64,000 bases of DNA from Saussurea involucrata (taxonomy: Eukaryota > Streptophyta > Magnoliopsida > Asterales > Asteraceae): the NCBI GenBank assembly GCA_033807775.1, contig CM066324.1, positions 134,841,501 to 134,905,500 on the forward strand, read 5' to 3'. The first letter of the stretch is position 1; each line of letters begins with the position of its first letter. A program made the translations under genes and the position numbers. The notes under the pieces were generated by a model, which was not told where the DNA came from, made no database searches, and saw only the letters and a program-made list of their open reading frames with translations. This document shows positions 30,741 through 41,383 of the stretch, piece by piece.

Positions 30741-33700
30741 TTGCAGCTCTGTCATGTGTGGTATTTGGATAGTGGTTGCTCTAAACACATGACAGGTAGA
30801 AAGGAGCTGTTGAAAAATTTTGTGGAGCACGATGGAGGGAAAGTTAAGTTTGGAAATGATCATTATGCTCCAATCAGAGGTTATGGAGATATTGTAACCG
30901 ACAAAGTCAGAATAACCAAAGTGAATTATGTTGAAGGCTTAGGGTATAATTTATTTAGTATAGGTTAGTTTTGTGATAAAGACCTAGAAGTCCATTTCAA
31001 GAAGACTCGGTGTGCAATTCTAACCGACGGAGGAAATGAACTTCTAGTTGGTTCGCGAAAGTCAAATCTTTACACTATTGATCTATCAAAAGTTAAGCCG
31101 AAGAATGACGTGTGTCTGTTGTCGAAGTCATCTATGGAAAAGAGTTGGTTATGGCATAGACGACTATCTCATCTCAACTTTCGTTACATTCAGAAGCTAA
31201 CGTTGGGTGATTTAGTTATAGGTCTACCAGTTCTGCAGTTTGAGAAAGACAACTTCTGTATTGCTTGTGAGAAGGGGAAGATAAAGCGAGCCGCTCATCC
31301 ACCGAAACCCGAACCCAGCACACAAAGACCGTTAGAAATCCTTCATATGGATCTCTATGGTCCGATGAAGACTCAGAGTGTCAGTGCCAAACGATACGTG
31401 TTAGTAATTGTCGATGATTATTCGAGATATACTTGGGTCAAGTTTCTTCGATCAAAAGACGAAACACCTGACTTGATAATCTCGTTAATCAAGCAACTGC
31501 AAGTGAACCGTCAACAATCAGTTCAGACTGTTAGGTCAGATAACGGGACAGAATTCAAGAACAAGACTCTTGATGATTTCTTTAAATCATTAGGAATTTC
31601 TCATTAGTTTTCTGCAGCTAGAACTCCTCAGCAGAACGGAGTCGTTGAGAGACAAAATCGCACACTTGTTGAAGCTGCCAGAACGATGCTGTCCTATGCT
31701 GATCTACCTCTGTTCTTGTGGGCTGAAGCTGTTGCTACGGCATGCTATACACAAAACCGTTCAGTTATCCATCGCCGGTTTGGTAAAACTCCATATGAAC
31801 TGATTAATAATAGAAAACCTGTGATACACTACTTTCGTGTGTTTGGTTGCAGATGTGTTGTGCTGAACGACAAGGACAACTTGAACAAATTCAGTCCAAA
31901 GGGTATTGAGGGCGTTTTCATCGGATACTCACTCACGTCAAAAGCATATAGAGTCTATCTCAAGTCGTCTAGAACTGTGAAAGAAAGCGTAAATGTCAGA
32001 TTTGATGAAATCGAGACTATGGCTTCTGTGCAAAACAGTACAGAACCCGATATATCAGGTGTACTAGCATCTGGACAGATTCGTCCTATGGTGACTAGAT
32101 CTTCGAACAAGGATCAAGCATCCGCTTCTAACTCTAAACCTGATGATCTTGATTTATTGTTTGAATACTTTTATGATGATTTTTTCAGAAGTGAAAAACC
32201 TAATTCATCTATGTCTGACAGGAGCAATGTTATCACACCACCAGTTAATGCTACTTTGTCAGGGCCTTCACCGGAACTGACTACTCCTTCATCTGGTGCA
32301 ACAACTCCTGCTACAACTACAAGTAACATGCATAGGGGATCTCCACAAGCAACACAACACGTATCCACGAATGGTGCGTCTTCGTCAGGTACAACTTCTA
32401 ATGACAACGGTGAGGATTCTGCAACTCAACGTGAGTCATCTTCTGAAGCAGAACCGGAGGCAGTTTCTGTTGACACTTCTGTCAATGAACCCGCCCGACT
32501 TCCGGAACCTACCTTGACAATAGAGTTGAATTTTGATATAGATCCTACCTTAGTGGATCCCAACTATGGTGCTATAATTGTTCATCCTCATGCTTCAAGA
32601 TGGACTAAGAGTCACCCAATTGAACAAGTCATTGGTGATGTCTCCGAACCTGTAAAGACTAGATCTGCAACGGCCAATGAAGTCCTTTACGCGCTTTTGC
32701 TAAGTCAAGTTGAACCTACAACAGTTCGACAAGCCTTGGAAGATCCGGATTGGATCATTGCCATGCAAGATGAGCTAAATTCGTTTGAAGCATTGAACGT
32801 GTGGCGTTTAGTTCCTAGACCCAAAGGTAAAACAGTGATTGGTACAAAGTGGGTCCTCAAGAATAAGAAAGATAAAGATGGGATTGTTGTGAGAAATAAA
32901 GCACGCCTTGTAGCCAAAGGGTATAGGCAGCAAGAGGGAATTGACTATGATGAGACGTATGCACCGGTGGCTCGCTTAGAGGCAATTCGGATGTTTCTTG
33001 CATTTGCCGCTTTCAGAAACTTCACTGTCTATCAAATGGACGTGAAGACTGCTTTCTTGAACGGTATCTTGAAAGAAGAAGTATATGTTTCTCAACCAGA
33101 GGGTTTTGTGGACAAAGATAAACCAGATCACGTCTACATTCTTGACAAAGCTCTTTACGGTCTAAAGCAAGCCCCTCGCGCCTGGTATGAAATCTTATCT
33201 ACCTACCTACTTGGTGCTGGCTTTCGAAAAGGTAAAATCGACACAACTCTCTTCACTCTGCATAAAAACGGTGAGATCCTTTTAGTACAAATTTACGTTG
33301 ATGATATTATATTTGGTTCAACTGACCCTGGATTGTGTACTTGGTTCTCGGGTATAATGATGACCAGATTCCAGATGAGTATGATGGGAGAGATTAATTT
33401 CTTTCTTGGATTACAAGTCAAGCAATTTTCCTCAGGCATCTTCATTAACCAGTCGAAGTATGTGTTTGACATCTTGAAGAAATTTAAAATGGAAAACTGC
33501 ACCTCTATTGGAACACCTATGGCTCCTGGATCTAAAATAGGCCCGGATCCAGAAGGTGAGGATGTAGATGTTAAGGATTATCGCGGGATGATAGGTTCTT
33601 TAATGTACCTGACGGCAATTCGTCCAGATATAATGTTTGCAACATGTCTCTGTGCAAGATATCATGCACAACCAAAGGTATCTCATCGGAGTGCTGTTAA

Positions 33701-34241
33701 AAGAATCTTTCGATACTTGAAGGGGACACCGTACCTTGGTCTGTGGTACCCGAAAGGAACAGGATTTGAACTCACTGCATATTCTGATGCCGATCATGGT
33801 GGTAGTATGCTAGACCGGAAGAGCACATCTGGCCATGTCCAGTTTTTGGGTGATAAACTAGTAAGTTGGTCCTCGAGGAAACAGAATTGTGTTTCAACAT
33901 CAACCGCGGAAGCAGAATATGTGGCCGCTGCCAGTTGTTGTTCACAGGTTCTGTGGATGAAGACTCAACTATCTGACTATGACTTTAAGTATGAGAAGAT
34001 CCCCATTTAATGCGATAGCAAGAGTGCAATTGCAATATCAGCTAATCCGGTCCAACATACAAAGACCAAACACATCGACATACGGTATCATTTCATCAAA
34101 GATCACGTTGAAAAAGGTACGATTGAGCTATACTTTGTCACAACTGAGTTTCAACTTGCCGATCTTTTCACAAAAGCCTTGGATGAAAAACGTTTTAATT
34201 TCTTAGTATCCAAGCTTGGCATGTTGAACATGAAAGTTTAA
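30741..34241 (+). pseudogene. Copia pol: protease, integrase, reverse transcriptase and RNase H, with three in-frame stops
   Basis: A single frame holds the retropepsin motif WYLDSGCSKHMTG near the start. Next is the integrase: a pre-integrase HRRLSHLNF, the CX2C zinc pair, core motifs HMDLYGPM and RSDNGTEF, and PQQNGVVERQNRT. Then the RT: VYQMDVKTAFLNG, LYGLKQAPRAW and catalytic YVDDIIFGS near 33295. Last is RNase H (AYSDADHGG, SWSSRKQNCVSTSTAEAEY). The frame is broken by TAG at 30966-30968, TAG at 31605-31607 and TAA at 34008-34010. At least the first could be CAG to TAG. All catalytic motifs look intact, so decay is very recent or the stops are suppressed. No ATG start; translation would depend on gag. 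Confidence 0.88.
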
Positions 34242-34816
34242 TATTCTATATTGATCATATAATGCATGGAAATATGTGTAACTCAATCTAGATTTCTCTA
34301 TCTAGATTGATACATACAAATTTTCATATCATTCTATTCTCAATCTAAAATATTTATTTTCATGTCTTTGTTGTTTTTCATTGCTTATTATCTTTGTTTC
34401 CTTTTATTTCTGTTTATGATATCTATGTCTGCATAAGGTGTGTTCATAGTCTCAGGGGGAGCACAAATTTTTATAGAGTATGCACAAGAATAGGGGGATC
34501 GTGTATCTCTGAATGAGCTTGTAAGTGTTGATTTTCTGTGCTTCTTACTTGAAGATTTCAAAGGTAAGTTTTTCTAAACTGTTTTTTAAAACACTTGCTT
34601 TTAAATGATGAAAATCTCTTTGCAAAATCTTTGCATCATTTAAGGGGGGAGTGAAACCGTGTTTTAAAACCTTTAGTGCTTAATCAATTGGAAGTTGGAC
34701 ATCTTCCAATGTGATAAAATCTTTCTTTTGTGATAAAATCTTTCGTTTATTTTTTATCTAAAAAATGTCTATTTTACATCAATATCGCTTGCGATTTCAC
34801 ATGTGGACAGTGAGAT
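34242..34816 (+). other. Non-coding region after pol with relic polypurine tracts
   Basis: CTCAGGGGGAGCAC (near 34452), AATAGGGGGATC (near 34490) and TTAAGGGGGGAG (near 34640) resemble copia polypurine tracts, although the real one is 5.3 kb further on. They suggest that the element once ended near here and that the hairpin array and extra ORFs were added downstream. Confidence 0.5.
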
Positions 34817-35200
34817 GTCGCAGCCTTCTATTGCGACTTCTCAATGAGCTTAAAAAATATCAAATCGCAATGGTGCATTGAGACTTGAAGTTTGAACAGT
34901 GCCAAATCGCAATGGTCTATTGCGACTTGGAGGTTTGAACAGTGCAAGTCGCAATGGCCTACTGCGATTTGACCATGTGAACAGTACTAAGTCGCAATTG
35001 CCTATTGCGACTTGGAGTGATGAACAGTACTAAGTCGCAATTGCCTATTGCGACTTGGGGAAGATGAACAGTACCGAGTCGTAATCGTTCATTGCGACTT
35101 GAGGGAATGAACAGTACCGAATCGCAATAGTGCATTGCGACTTGGTCAGGTGAACAGTGTAAATCGCATTGGTCGATTGCGATTCCAAATTGTCAGGTTG
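34817..35200 (+). repeat. Tandem array of stem-loops, period about 43 bp
   Basis: Seven consecutive units spaced 42-44 bp each contain a 10-bp inverted repeat around a 5-nt loop. Stems start near 34862, 34904, 34946, 34989, 35032, 35076 and 35119. The two best, 34989-35013 and 35032-35056, are perfect: AAGTCGCAAT-tgcct-ATTGCGACTT. Others carry wobble pairs or single mismatches. The spacers keep TGAACAGTAC. An isolated GTCGCA/TGCGAC hairpin precedes the array at 34817. It lies between pol and the extra ORFs. Confidence 0.85.
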
Positions 35201-35659
35201 CGATTTGTTCATTGCGACTTGATGACACGTGGCTGGTCAAACCTTGGACCAATCAGATTGTGCCACGTGTCACTTTTTGAAAAAAATTCGTATATGTCTA
35301 CGATTTTGACTTTTCAAATTTCAAAACCCTCTTAAACCCTCTCGAAATCTCTCTCTACTGCTTTTCGATTCAAGTGCATATTCGAAGTTTCTGGTTCGTG
35401 CTATCCATTCACATCATCATCGAGGTAATGAATCTCGATTCCCATCGTTTTCCATCCATAAATCAGTATGCTATGATTGTGTTTTAGGGTTTTAGATTCG
35501 ATATTGCTTAATCTGCCTAAATGTCGATATCTGTTGTTGTTAGATAGATGTTTAGATGGCTAGGGTCTGCTCACGAACATGTTTCGTGTCTAGTGGTAGG
35601 GGTTTTAACACTTTTAGTGCGAAAAACAAGAAATCTGGGTTGAACACTTAGGGTTTATT

Positions 35660-35870
35660 TCAATGTTCATCGAAGTCGCAATCAACACGCATTCAAATAT
35701 TCATCCGAGTCGCAGTGGTCGTGTATTCAACCAAGTCGCAGTCCTTCATTGCGACTTGGGGACGGAATCGCAGTCTTGTATTGCGACTTCACCTTGTCCA
35801 AACCTCTTCCCATTGCGATGTCGCAGTGGTCAGTGACCCTCTCTTTTTAGTTGGTTGCGACTTGGCCTAG
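35660..35870 (+). repeat. Second block of ATTGCGACTT repeats upstream of the 904-codon ORF
   Basis: Loosely spaced AAGTCGCAGT and ATTGCGACTT units occur around 35665-35860, less regular than the 34.8-35.2 kb array. The stretch between, 35201-35659, contains no gene; a splice-like GAGGTAATG near 35420 raises the possibility of a spliced leader for the downstream ORFs, which is unproven. Confidence 0.5.
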
Positions 35871-35955
35871 ACTTAGAAATTTTTTTGAAATTTTTTGAAA
35901 TTTTTTTCAAGGCGAACTCGATTTTGGTCCGATTCTTAACTGTGTACTATTCCAG

Positions 35956-38670
35956 ATGGCTGATCAAGATGACTATGCTTCGGATGATAATGCCATTATC
36001 CGTTCGCATCGTTCGTCACTTCCTTCAGTAAACGCACACGATCTAGACGAGGAGATTTATCCGTCGACGAGCCCGGCTGTGCAATTTCTAGACAACAATC
36101 ATCATCTAGATCTTGCAGTTCGCTTCGAGCATCCAATCATCACCGAGATTTTCAGTCATCATCCGGTAATGACTGCATTGACAAAGGTCGAGCTCGTGCC
36201 TGCAATCTACCTCAAACAATTCTGGAGTACGTTAACCTACAGACCAACGGATCGAGTACCTAAGTTCACAGCCAAGGTTGACCACTTTGATGTCCGTTTC
36301 ACTCTTCGAGCACTTAGACGATCTCTAAACCTACCTAGTGAAAACATTCAGGATCCGATTCCTGAATCTCAGCTTCGTGCGGATATTCAAAGTTTTTGTT
36401 ATCAACCTCCACCCAATCTACCACTGACCGGATCATCAACGTTCAGACGAATCTACCTACCGCCACTATACTATTCAATATGTTCTGTCTTCAACAGATG
36501 TATGACGTCTAAGCATACAGGATTAGATAAGACCAACCTTGCAACCTTACGAATGTTCCATGCGTTCGTCTTTAACCACAACATTGATTATGCTGTCTTG
36601 ATCTGGAACGAAATGATAGAACTTGCTGCCGATCAGCTAAGACCGAAGATGAGACGTAACTTCGTCCCCTTCCAGCGGTTCTTCCAGATTTTGATACATC
36701 AAGCTATGACTGACAACGCCGAGATCCCACGTCGTGAGCAACATCCCCGAGGGCCGAGCCAATACATGCACGTTCTACGAATGCCCAAGGCGATGAACTT
36801 TGCTCATATTGCCGTTCTAAGAGAAGACCTGCTTGCCTATGCTGACCAACAGTCCAGGGTAGTTAGGCAGTATAGAATAGATAATGCATTGCCGGTCCAG
36901 CCAGAACCGGAGGGACCTACCCACGATGCAATTCCTTTAGGCAGTGAGGGTCCAAGAGTTGAGGGGGTTCAGGAACAAGGGGGTGTTCCTGAACAAAGAG
37001 GGGTGAGGAGTACTAAAAGAAAGAGTGTCGGGAGAAGAGTAAGGACTGTTGGCCAAGCATCCTCTTCACGACCAGCTCAACCACCACCTCAGATTCCTCC
37101 AGTGAAAGTATTTGATGACGATGTAACCTGGGAGGAAGCTTATGCTGCTGCATCATCTCCCGATGATGATACAGCCAATCCAGATGCCCAAATGGAACCT
37201 TTCATTCCTCCCCACGATGATGATGATGATGATGGTGATGACGACTTAGGACATGATCCTTCAGCGAATTTGATTCCGAGACACATGGGCAAAAGGCCAC
37301 GTGTTGTAAGTCCGGATACCGAGTCTACTCGTCCCACCGGATTGCTCGAAACTGCTGCTGCTGCTGCGGGTACTTCAACGATAAACGAAGAAGTAGAAGA
37401 AGAAGTAGTAGTGGAAGAGATAGGTAGTGGTGAGGAAAGAGGAAGAAAAGAAATGAGTGAAGCTGTGATAGAGTCGGACAAAGTTTTAACTACCGACTCT
37501 CCCCAAACCGATCCAAGCCGGGTAGCCACATTATCTACCGACGTGCGTTTGTCGTCGTTGCGTATTGAAACAGACATGGTGGACCCAGCCATGCATAGCA
37601 CAGCCCCACTCATCCACTCATCGGTCTCTCAACATGCCGGTGTTTCATTCAGCACAGGGGATTTAGCACAAACTCTATCGGCGACACGCTCGGTGTCGGC
37701 TGGTATTGAAACAGGTAGGCTCCCGCCCCGGCCACCGCCGTTCTTTCAAAGCACACAGAGTCTAGAGCCCTTTGATTTCACATATTTTCCTAGGCCACGT
37801 ATGTTTGTGCAACACCAAGTTGGTGGCTTTCGTGCCCCAACCGGAACGCCCAGAGTGTCGTCGCCATTCGTTGGTGCTTCACGAGGACCGGGCGGAAGAC
37901 CTGTCATTGCTAACACCATGCCAGCTTTGAACACAGGCAGTACGGTTGCTTCAACCGCTACTTCAACCAGTAACCTAAGTGGTCTGGGTGTTAGTCCCTC
38001 GGTTGCAGAACGTGTACGGTCCTCTATTGGACCGGATAACCTTGTTACAGTGCCTCTTTTGCAGCTTGCCATCAAGTCCTTGAGCAACTCCTATAAAGCT
38101 CATATGGCCGAAATGAAAGAAGAAATGAAAAAGTTGTCTCAAGATGTATCCAGCGCTGTCAAAGGAAAAGGCATTGCAGATCCTACCGGAACACAACCTG
38201 ACCCACAAACTCTACCAGTTCCATTACACCAGATCCCAACCGACCAGCTCAAATCAGAGCTGTTAGCCCGACTATTAGCCCAAGGCGACTCCAACACTGC
38301 CGAAGAAGTAGATCTTGTTTCTCTACTACGCCTACAATCACAACCTCAAACTTCAACATCCTCAGATGGGTTAGCTACACTAAACACGCAGTATGAGAAG
38401 CTAACTGATGCTATCTCAAATATGACCAACGCCCTACTGACTGGATATCAGGCTCTTGCCAAACGGGTTGCAGTTGTTGAAAATAGGTGTGGCGTTCAAG
38501 CTGAAACCTCCCAGAAACGAAGACATGATGATCAGGATCCGCCTGATCAACATGAGGGGGAGAAGGGATCTACAGCAGTTGTTGAATCCAGTGGGACAGC
38601 TGCTGGAATTGTTCATGGCTCAGATCAGCCAACTGGTAAAAACAGGGAACAGGTGGAACGGATACTGTGA
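35956..38670 (+). CDS. Extra ORF 1 of the giant copia element (env-position, unknown function)
   Basis: 904 residues from ATG 35956 (MADQDDYASDDNAI), fully open. Residues ~50-290 form a globular-looking domain (KVELVPAIYLKQFWSTLTY, FRRIYLPPLYYSICSVFNRC) that resembles the plant-transposon-associated proteins met downstream of copia pol in Asteraceae; databases sometimes label these misleadingly. The rest is low complexity: Pro-rich, Asp-rich (DDDDDDGDDDL), Ser/Thr-rich, with a short coiled coil near 720. I see no signal peptide or membrane helix, so despite its env-like position it does not look like an envelope protein. Its TGA overlaps the next ATG. Confidence 0.75.
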   Translation: MADQDDYASDDNAIIRSHRSSLPSVNAHDLDEEIYPSTSPAVQFLDNNHHLDLAVRFEHPIITEIFSHHPVMTALTKVELVPAIYLKQFWSTLTYRPTDRVPKFTAKVDHFDVRFTLRALRRSLNLPSENIQDPIPESQLRADIQSFCYQPPPNLPLTGSSTFRRIYLPPLYYSICSVFNRCMTSKHTGLDKTNLATLRMFHAFVFNHNIDYAVLIWNEMIELAADQLRPKMRRNFVPFQRFFQILIHQAMTDNAEIPRREQHPRGPSQYMHVLRMPKAMNFAHIAVLREDLLAYADQQSRVVRQYRIDNALPVQPEPEGPTHDAIPLGSEGPRVEGVQEQGGVPEQRGVRSTKRKSVGRRVRTVGQASSSRPAQPPPQIPPVKVFDDDVTWEEAYAAASSPDDDTANPDAQMEPFIPPHDDDDDDGDDDLGHDPSANLIPRHMGKRPRVVSPDTESTRPTGLLETAAAAAGTSTINEEVEEEVVVEEIGSGEERGRKEMSEAVIESDKVLTTDSPQTDPSRVATLSTDVRLSSLRIETDMVDPAMHSTAPLIHSSVSQHAGVSFSTGDLAQTLSATRSVSAGIETGRLPPRPPPFFQSTQSLEPFDFTYFPRPRMFVQHQVGGFRAPTGTPRVSSPFVGASRGPGGRPVIANTMPALNTGSTVASTATSTSNLSGLGVSPSVAERVRSSIGPDNLVTVPLLQLAIKSLSNSYKAHMAEMKEEMKKLSQDVSSAVKGKGIADPTGTQPDPQTLPVPLHQIPTDQLKSELLARLLAQGDSNTAEEVDLVSLLRLQSQPQTSTSSDGLATLNTQYEKLTDAISNMTNALLTGYQALAKRVAVVENRCGVQAETSQKRRHDDQDPPDQHEGEKGSTAVVESSGTAAGIVHGSDQPTGKNREQVERIL

Positions 38671-39920
38671 TGGAGATAGTGGAAGATACTGTAGTTCTAG
38701 CTGATGTCATAGCTGGGGTTGAAAAGCCTGCGGCTGTTGACAATAGAACCGAAATCGTAGACGTTGATTCAGATGCAGAACCTGATCTTCTAAACTTCCA
38801 GATCAAAGAAGAAATGGTTGCTACCTTAGATGAGCCTGAATGTGAGACTGAAACTGGGGTTCAAAATACAGATATAGAGTCTGAAGAAGATGTTCTGGCC
38901 GTGCATGAAAATGCTCCATCAAACGTCGAATCTGCAGGTCCAAGCTCAGGTACTCTAGCTCCACATGCGCCGATTATACCGGATGGTAAAATAAGAGATC
39001 GAGTACTTGAAGCTGAACTTCGTTTTTTCCAAACTATCGTTGATGTTGAACCTAAATATGTAGCCACTGGGGAGAGAGTTTCAATCCAAACTCCCTTCCT
39101 AGAAACTTTAAGGAAAGAACTCTACGTGCGGGAAGTCCAGCGGGTCAATTTGGAAAAGGTATACGGTATTGAAAACTGGCCATCATTGAAGAAGGTTGAA
39201 TTCCTATATGTTATGAAGAACAAGGACAGAGGATCAGAAGCAGTCAAATCAGACAACATGATTATGAAGATACTTAAAGTTGAATCCAAGAAGCTGTTTG
39301 ACGTCTTCTATCCAGAGTTCACCGTCTTGAGATCAGATGGGTCTGAAAGCATATTTTCTGAAGCTGATTTCAAGAGTCCGCGGTTGAACGATCTTCTGAG
39401 TCTTCTCAAACTTCTTATTGAGCATCCAGAGCTGAAGAATCCTGAGAACAGAATACCTTACCGAGCTGCCTTCAGAAGTGTGAAAAACTTCATGAAGAAT
39501 ATTCTCAAGTTCTCATATCTTACTGATTTTCAGATGGGTTTGGAATCCTTTCAAGCCAATGTCAACCTGAAAAGACCGAACAGACGACTATCAGATATTC
39601 AGGGTATCCCAGCTTACACTGTGTTGAGCAAGCCAGAACTTGGAGTGGTTTACATTGATACTGACTCAAAGAAGAAATTTTTGCGAGTCATTGAAATGAA
39701 CAAGTTCTGTGAGGGTACTCTGAAGATCATTTCGGTTCATCTGAAAAGCAGGCTTCGTCTGGATGCCAATGGAGAAGTAAAGCTTAAAGATAAAGAAAAG
39801 GATTTGATCGACCAAGTGCTGAAAGCCATATCCTACCGAAAAGACTACCGCATGGAACTTCGCCGATTCGAGAACGTCTTTGGATTCCGTAAAAGTATTG
39901 TGAAACCAGTTGACGTCTAA
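38670..39920 (+). CDS. Extra ORF 2 of the giant copia element (unknown function)
   Basis: 417 codons with the ATG overlapping the previous stop (TGATG at 38668-38672). Translation may therefore be coupled, or the two ORFs may be one frame split by an indel. An acidic N-terminal third (DSDAEPDLL, ESEEDVLAV) precedes a charged, mostly helical-looking region (VEPKYVATGERVSIQTPFLE, AFRSVKNFMKNILKFSYLT) ending in the basic FRKSIVKPVDV. No known domain recognised. It ends 34 bp before the 3' LTR, so it belongs to the element. Confidence 0.72.
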   Translation: MEIVEDTVVLADVIAGVEKPAAVDNRTEIVDVDSDAEPDLLNFQIKEEMVATLDEPECETETGVQNTDIESEEDVLAVHENAPSNVESAGPSSGTLAPHAPIIPDGKIRDRVLEAELRFFQTIVDVEPKYVATGERVSIQTPFLETLRKELYVREVQRVNLEKVYGIENWPSLKKVEFLYVMKNKDRGSEAVKSDNMIMKILKVESKKLFDVFYPEFTVLRSDGSESIFSEADFKSPRLNDLLSLLKLLIEHPELKNPENRIPYRAAFRSVKNFMKNILKFSYLTDFQMGLESFQANVNLKRPNRRLSDIQGIPAYTVLSKPELGVVYIDTDSKKKFLRVIEMNKFCEGTLKIISVHLKSRLRLDANGEVKLKDKEKDLIDQVLKAISYRKDYRMELRRFENVFGFRKSIVKPVDV

Positions 39921-39940
39921 ATCTTTTGCTCTACATTGGT

Positions 39941-39954
39941 ACAAAGGGGGAGAA
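39941..39954 (+). other. Polypurine tract of the giant copia element
   Basis: ACAAAGGGGGAGAA abuts the 3' LTR start TGTTAG; the expected plus-strand primer. Confidence 0.9.
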
Positions 39955-40210
39955 TGTTAGTGCTGAAATTGTAATTGTACCAAGTAGAAGGACCTTTTGT
40001 GTAAATAGGGTATTCTATACCCTAAGTATATAATGTTTGTTGTTTTCCTTCTAGGGTAAGAGTGTAAAAGAGGTCATCCATATTACACATAGTAGCCACA
40101 CATAGTGTTCTTCATTCCAATCATCATTGTGAGCTACTTTGATCTTTAATGAATATAGAGATGACTTCATTTGTTGCAAATATGAATTGATTACTTGTTC
40201 TGGGATCACA
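39955..40210 (+). repeat. 3' LTR of the giant copia element
   Basis: 256 bp, differing from the left LTR by one base as read by eye. It is followed by GTTCT, the probable altered copy of the left flank GTTAT. Confidence 0.93.
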
Positions 40211-40639
40211 GTTCTAGATATTTCTCCTAGATGGCACATGTAGCTACAAACTTATCCTGATTGCTTATAGTAGCAGAACTCTAGGATATATCCAAACCAC
40301 CAACATGTCAAAAGCCAACGATAAAAGAATTTTTGCATTAAAATTGTAAGATCTGTATCATTTATGATTTAAATCAAACTCGTCGTGACCCATGAACATC
40401 ACAACCAGAATAAAATCTATATTGATAATTCCCGACCTCTCCATAACAATATTAAGTCATCGACAAGTTATCCTTCCGATTCATATAGGCATGCCAAGTT
40501 TTGCTCCTAATTAACCAAATTCTTTCATTTCTTTGGTATCCCAACATAACATGTACTGCCAGTTCAAGTTCTTACCCTGTATCTCGTTAAATGATGACTC
40601 ACTTAGATTCTTCACATCCTGAAACTCCTCCAAGCAGCT

Positions 40640-40701
40640 TCCAACTCCAGTGTCCGCAGATTTTTTATAGTCTCTCCACCTTTGCCGATGATTACACCAA
40701 C
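40640..40701 (-). pseudogene. KH-domain gene fragment
   Basis: After an acceptor-like CCATAG, the minus strand encodes VGVIIGKGGETIKNL, the GxxG heart of a KH RNA-binding domain as in plant far-upstream-element-binding-like proteins. The homologous continuation shifts frame soon after, and no complete KH fold can be read. A candidate upstream exon of the same gene is at 41211-41280. Only a fragment, so decayed or captured. Confidence 0.6.
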
Positions 40702-41210
40702 CTATGGTAGAAGAAAATATCCAAGGATTACACCAACCTATTGTTTCCAATAATAATATTTTAATGTATAACAGCTCCATATTTGTGGTATGTATATGTA
40801 CATTATCAGAACTATCATCAGCGTGAAATCCCCTTACAATACAATACATTTTAACCTTGAGCCTAGCCACCACACTTTTGGAATGACCTTTGATTGCTGC
40901 AGATAAATGAGAGTTATCGTTTTACATGCCAGTTTTCTAATATAAGATGTTAAAACTGCATATTCCAATAGGATCATACCCGCTTATTAGAGTGTATGCA
41001 CTTCTTTCCTTTGCCAAGTCAAGTTTAGCAGGACAATCACAAAATCATGCGAGCCTTGTAAAAAAGGCAAATATATTTCAAAACTTTGTGAGTACAATTT
41101 AACTTGGTCCATTTATATGAAGAAGTAACACATCATGTCGATCATAAATCAAAATTAAAAAAACGAGAAAAAATTATTATAGAAGAATATATTGAAGCAT
41201 GGAAGCCTAC

Positions 41211-41280
41211 CTTTTGTGTCGCATCAGGGGTGGTGAATTCAACAGGTTCATAACTTGCAAAGCAATCATCGCTCATCATA
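41211..41280 (-). pseudogene. Exon-like fragment, possibly upstream exon of the KH gene
   Basis: The minus strand reads SDDCFASYEPVEFTTPDATQK and ends at a GTAGGC donor-like site. The phrase TTPD-TQK directly before a KH exon fits the usual order in plant KH proteins, but the assignment rests on position and weak similarity. Confidence 0.35.
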
Positions 41281-41383
41281 AAGCAGAATTCAAGAACATA
41301 ACAGTTAATATATCAAAAGAAACAAGAGAACGTGACAGTTAATATATCAAAAGAAAGCTGAATTAAGGCAACTCGTACCTTGC

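Larger units (their letters stand above)
26345..40210 (+). mobile_element. Giant SIRE/Maximus-like Ty1/copia element with extra ORFs
   Basis: 256-bp LTRs (26345-26600 and 39955-40210) start TGTTAGTGCTG and end GGGATCACA. By eye they differ at one base. The flanks GTTAT and GTTCT are probably a 5-bp duplication with one change. Order: PBS, hairpin leader, gag, coiled-coil extension, protease-integrase-RT-RNase H with several in-frame stops, a purine-rich relic, a hairpin array, two further ORFs of 904 and 417 codons, polypurine tract, LTR. The length of 13.9 kb is far above the usual 5-10 kb for copia. Near-identical LTRs combined with a stop-ridden pol suggest recent movement in trans. Confidence 0.93.

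Noticed and set aside
35956..38670. Envelope protein in the extra ORF, as proposed for SIRE-type elements
   Set aside because: No signal peptide, transmembrane helix, furin-like site or coiled coil in the expected order is visible.
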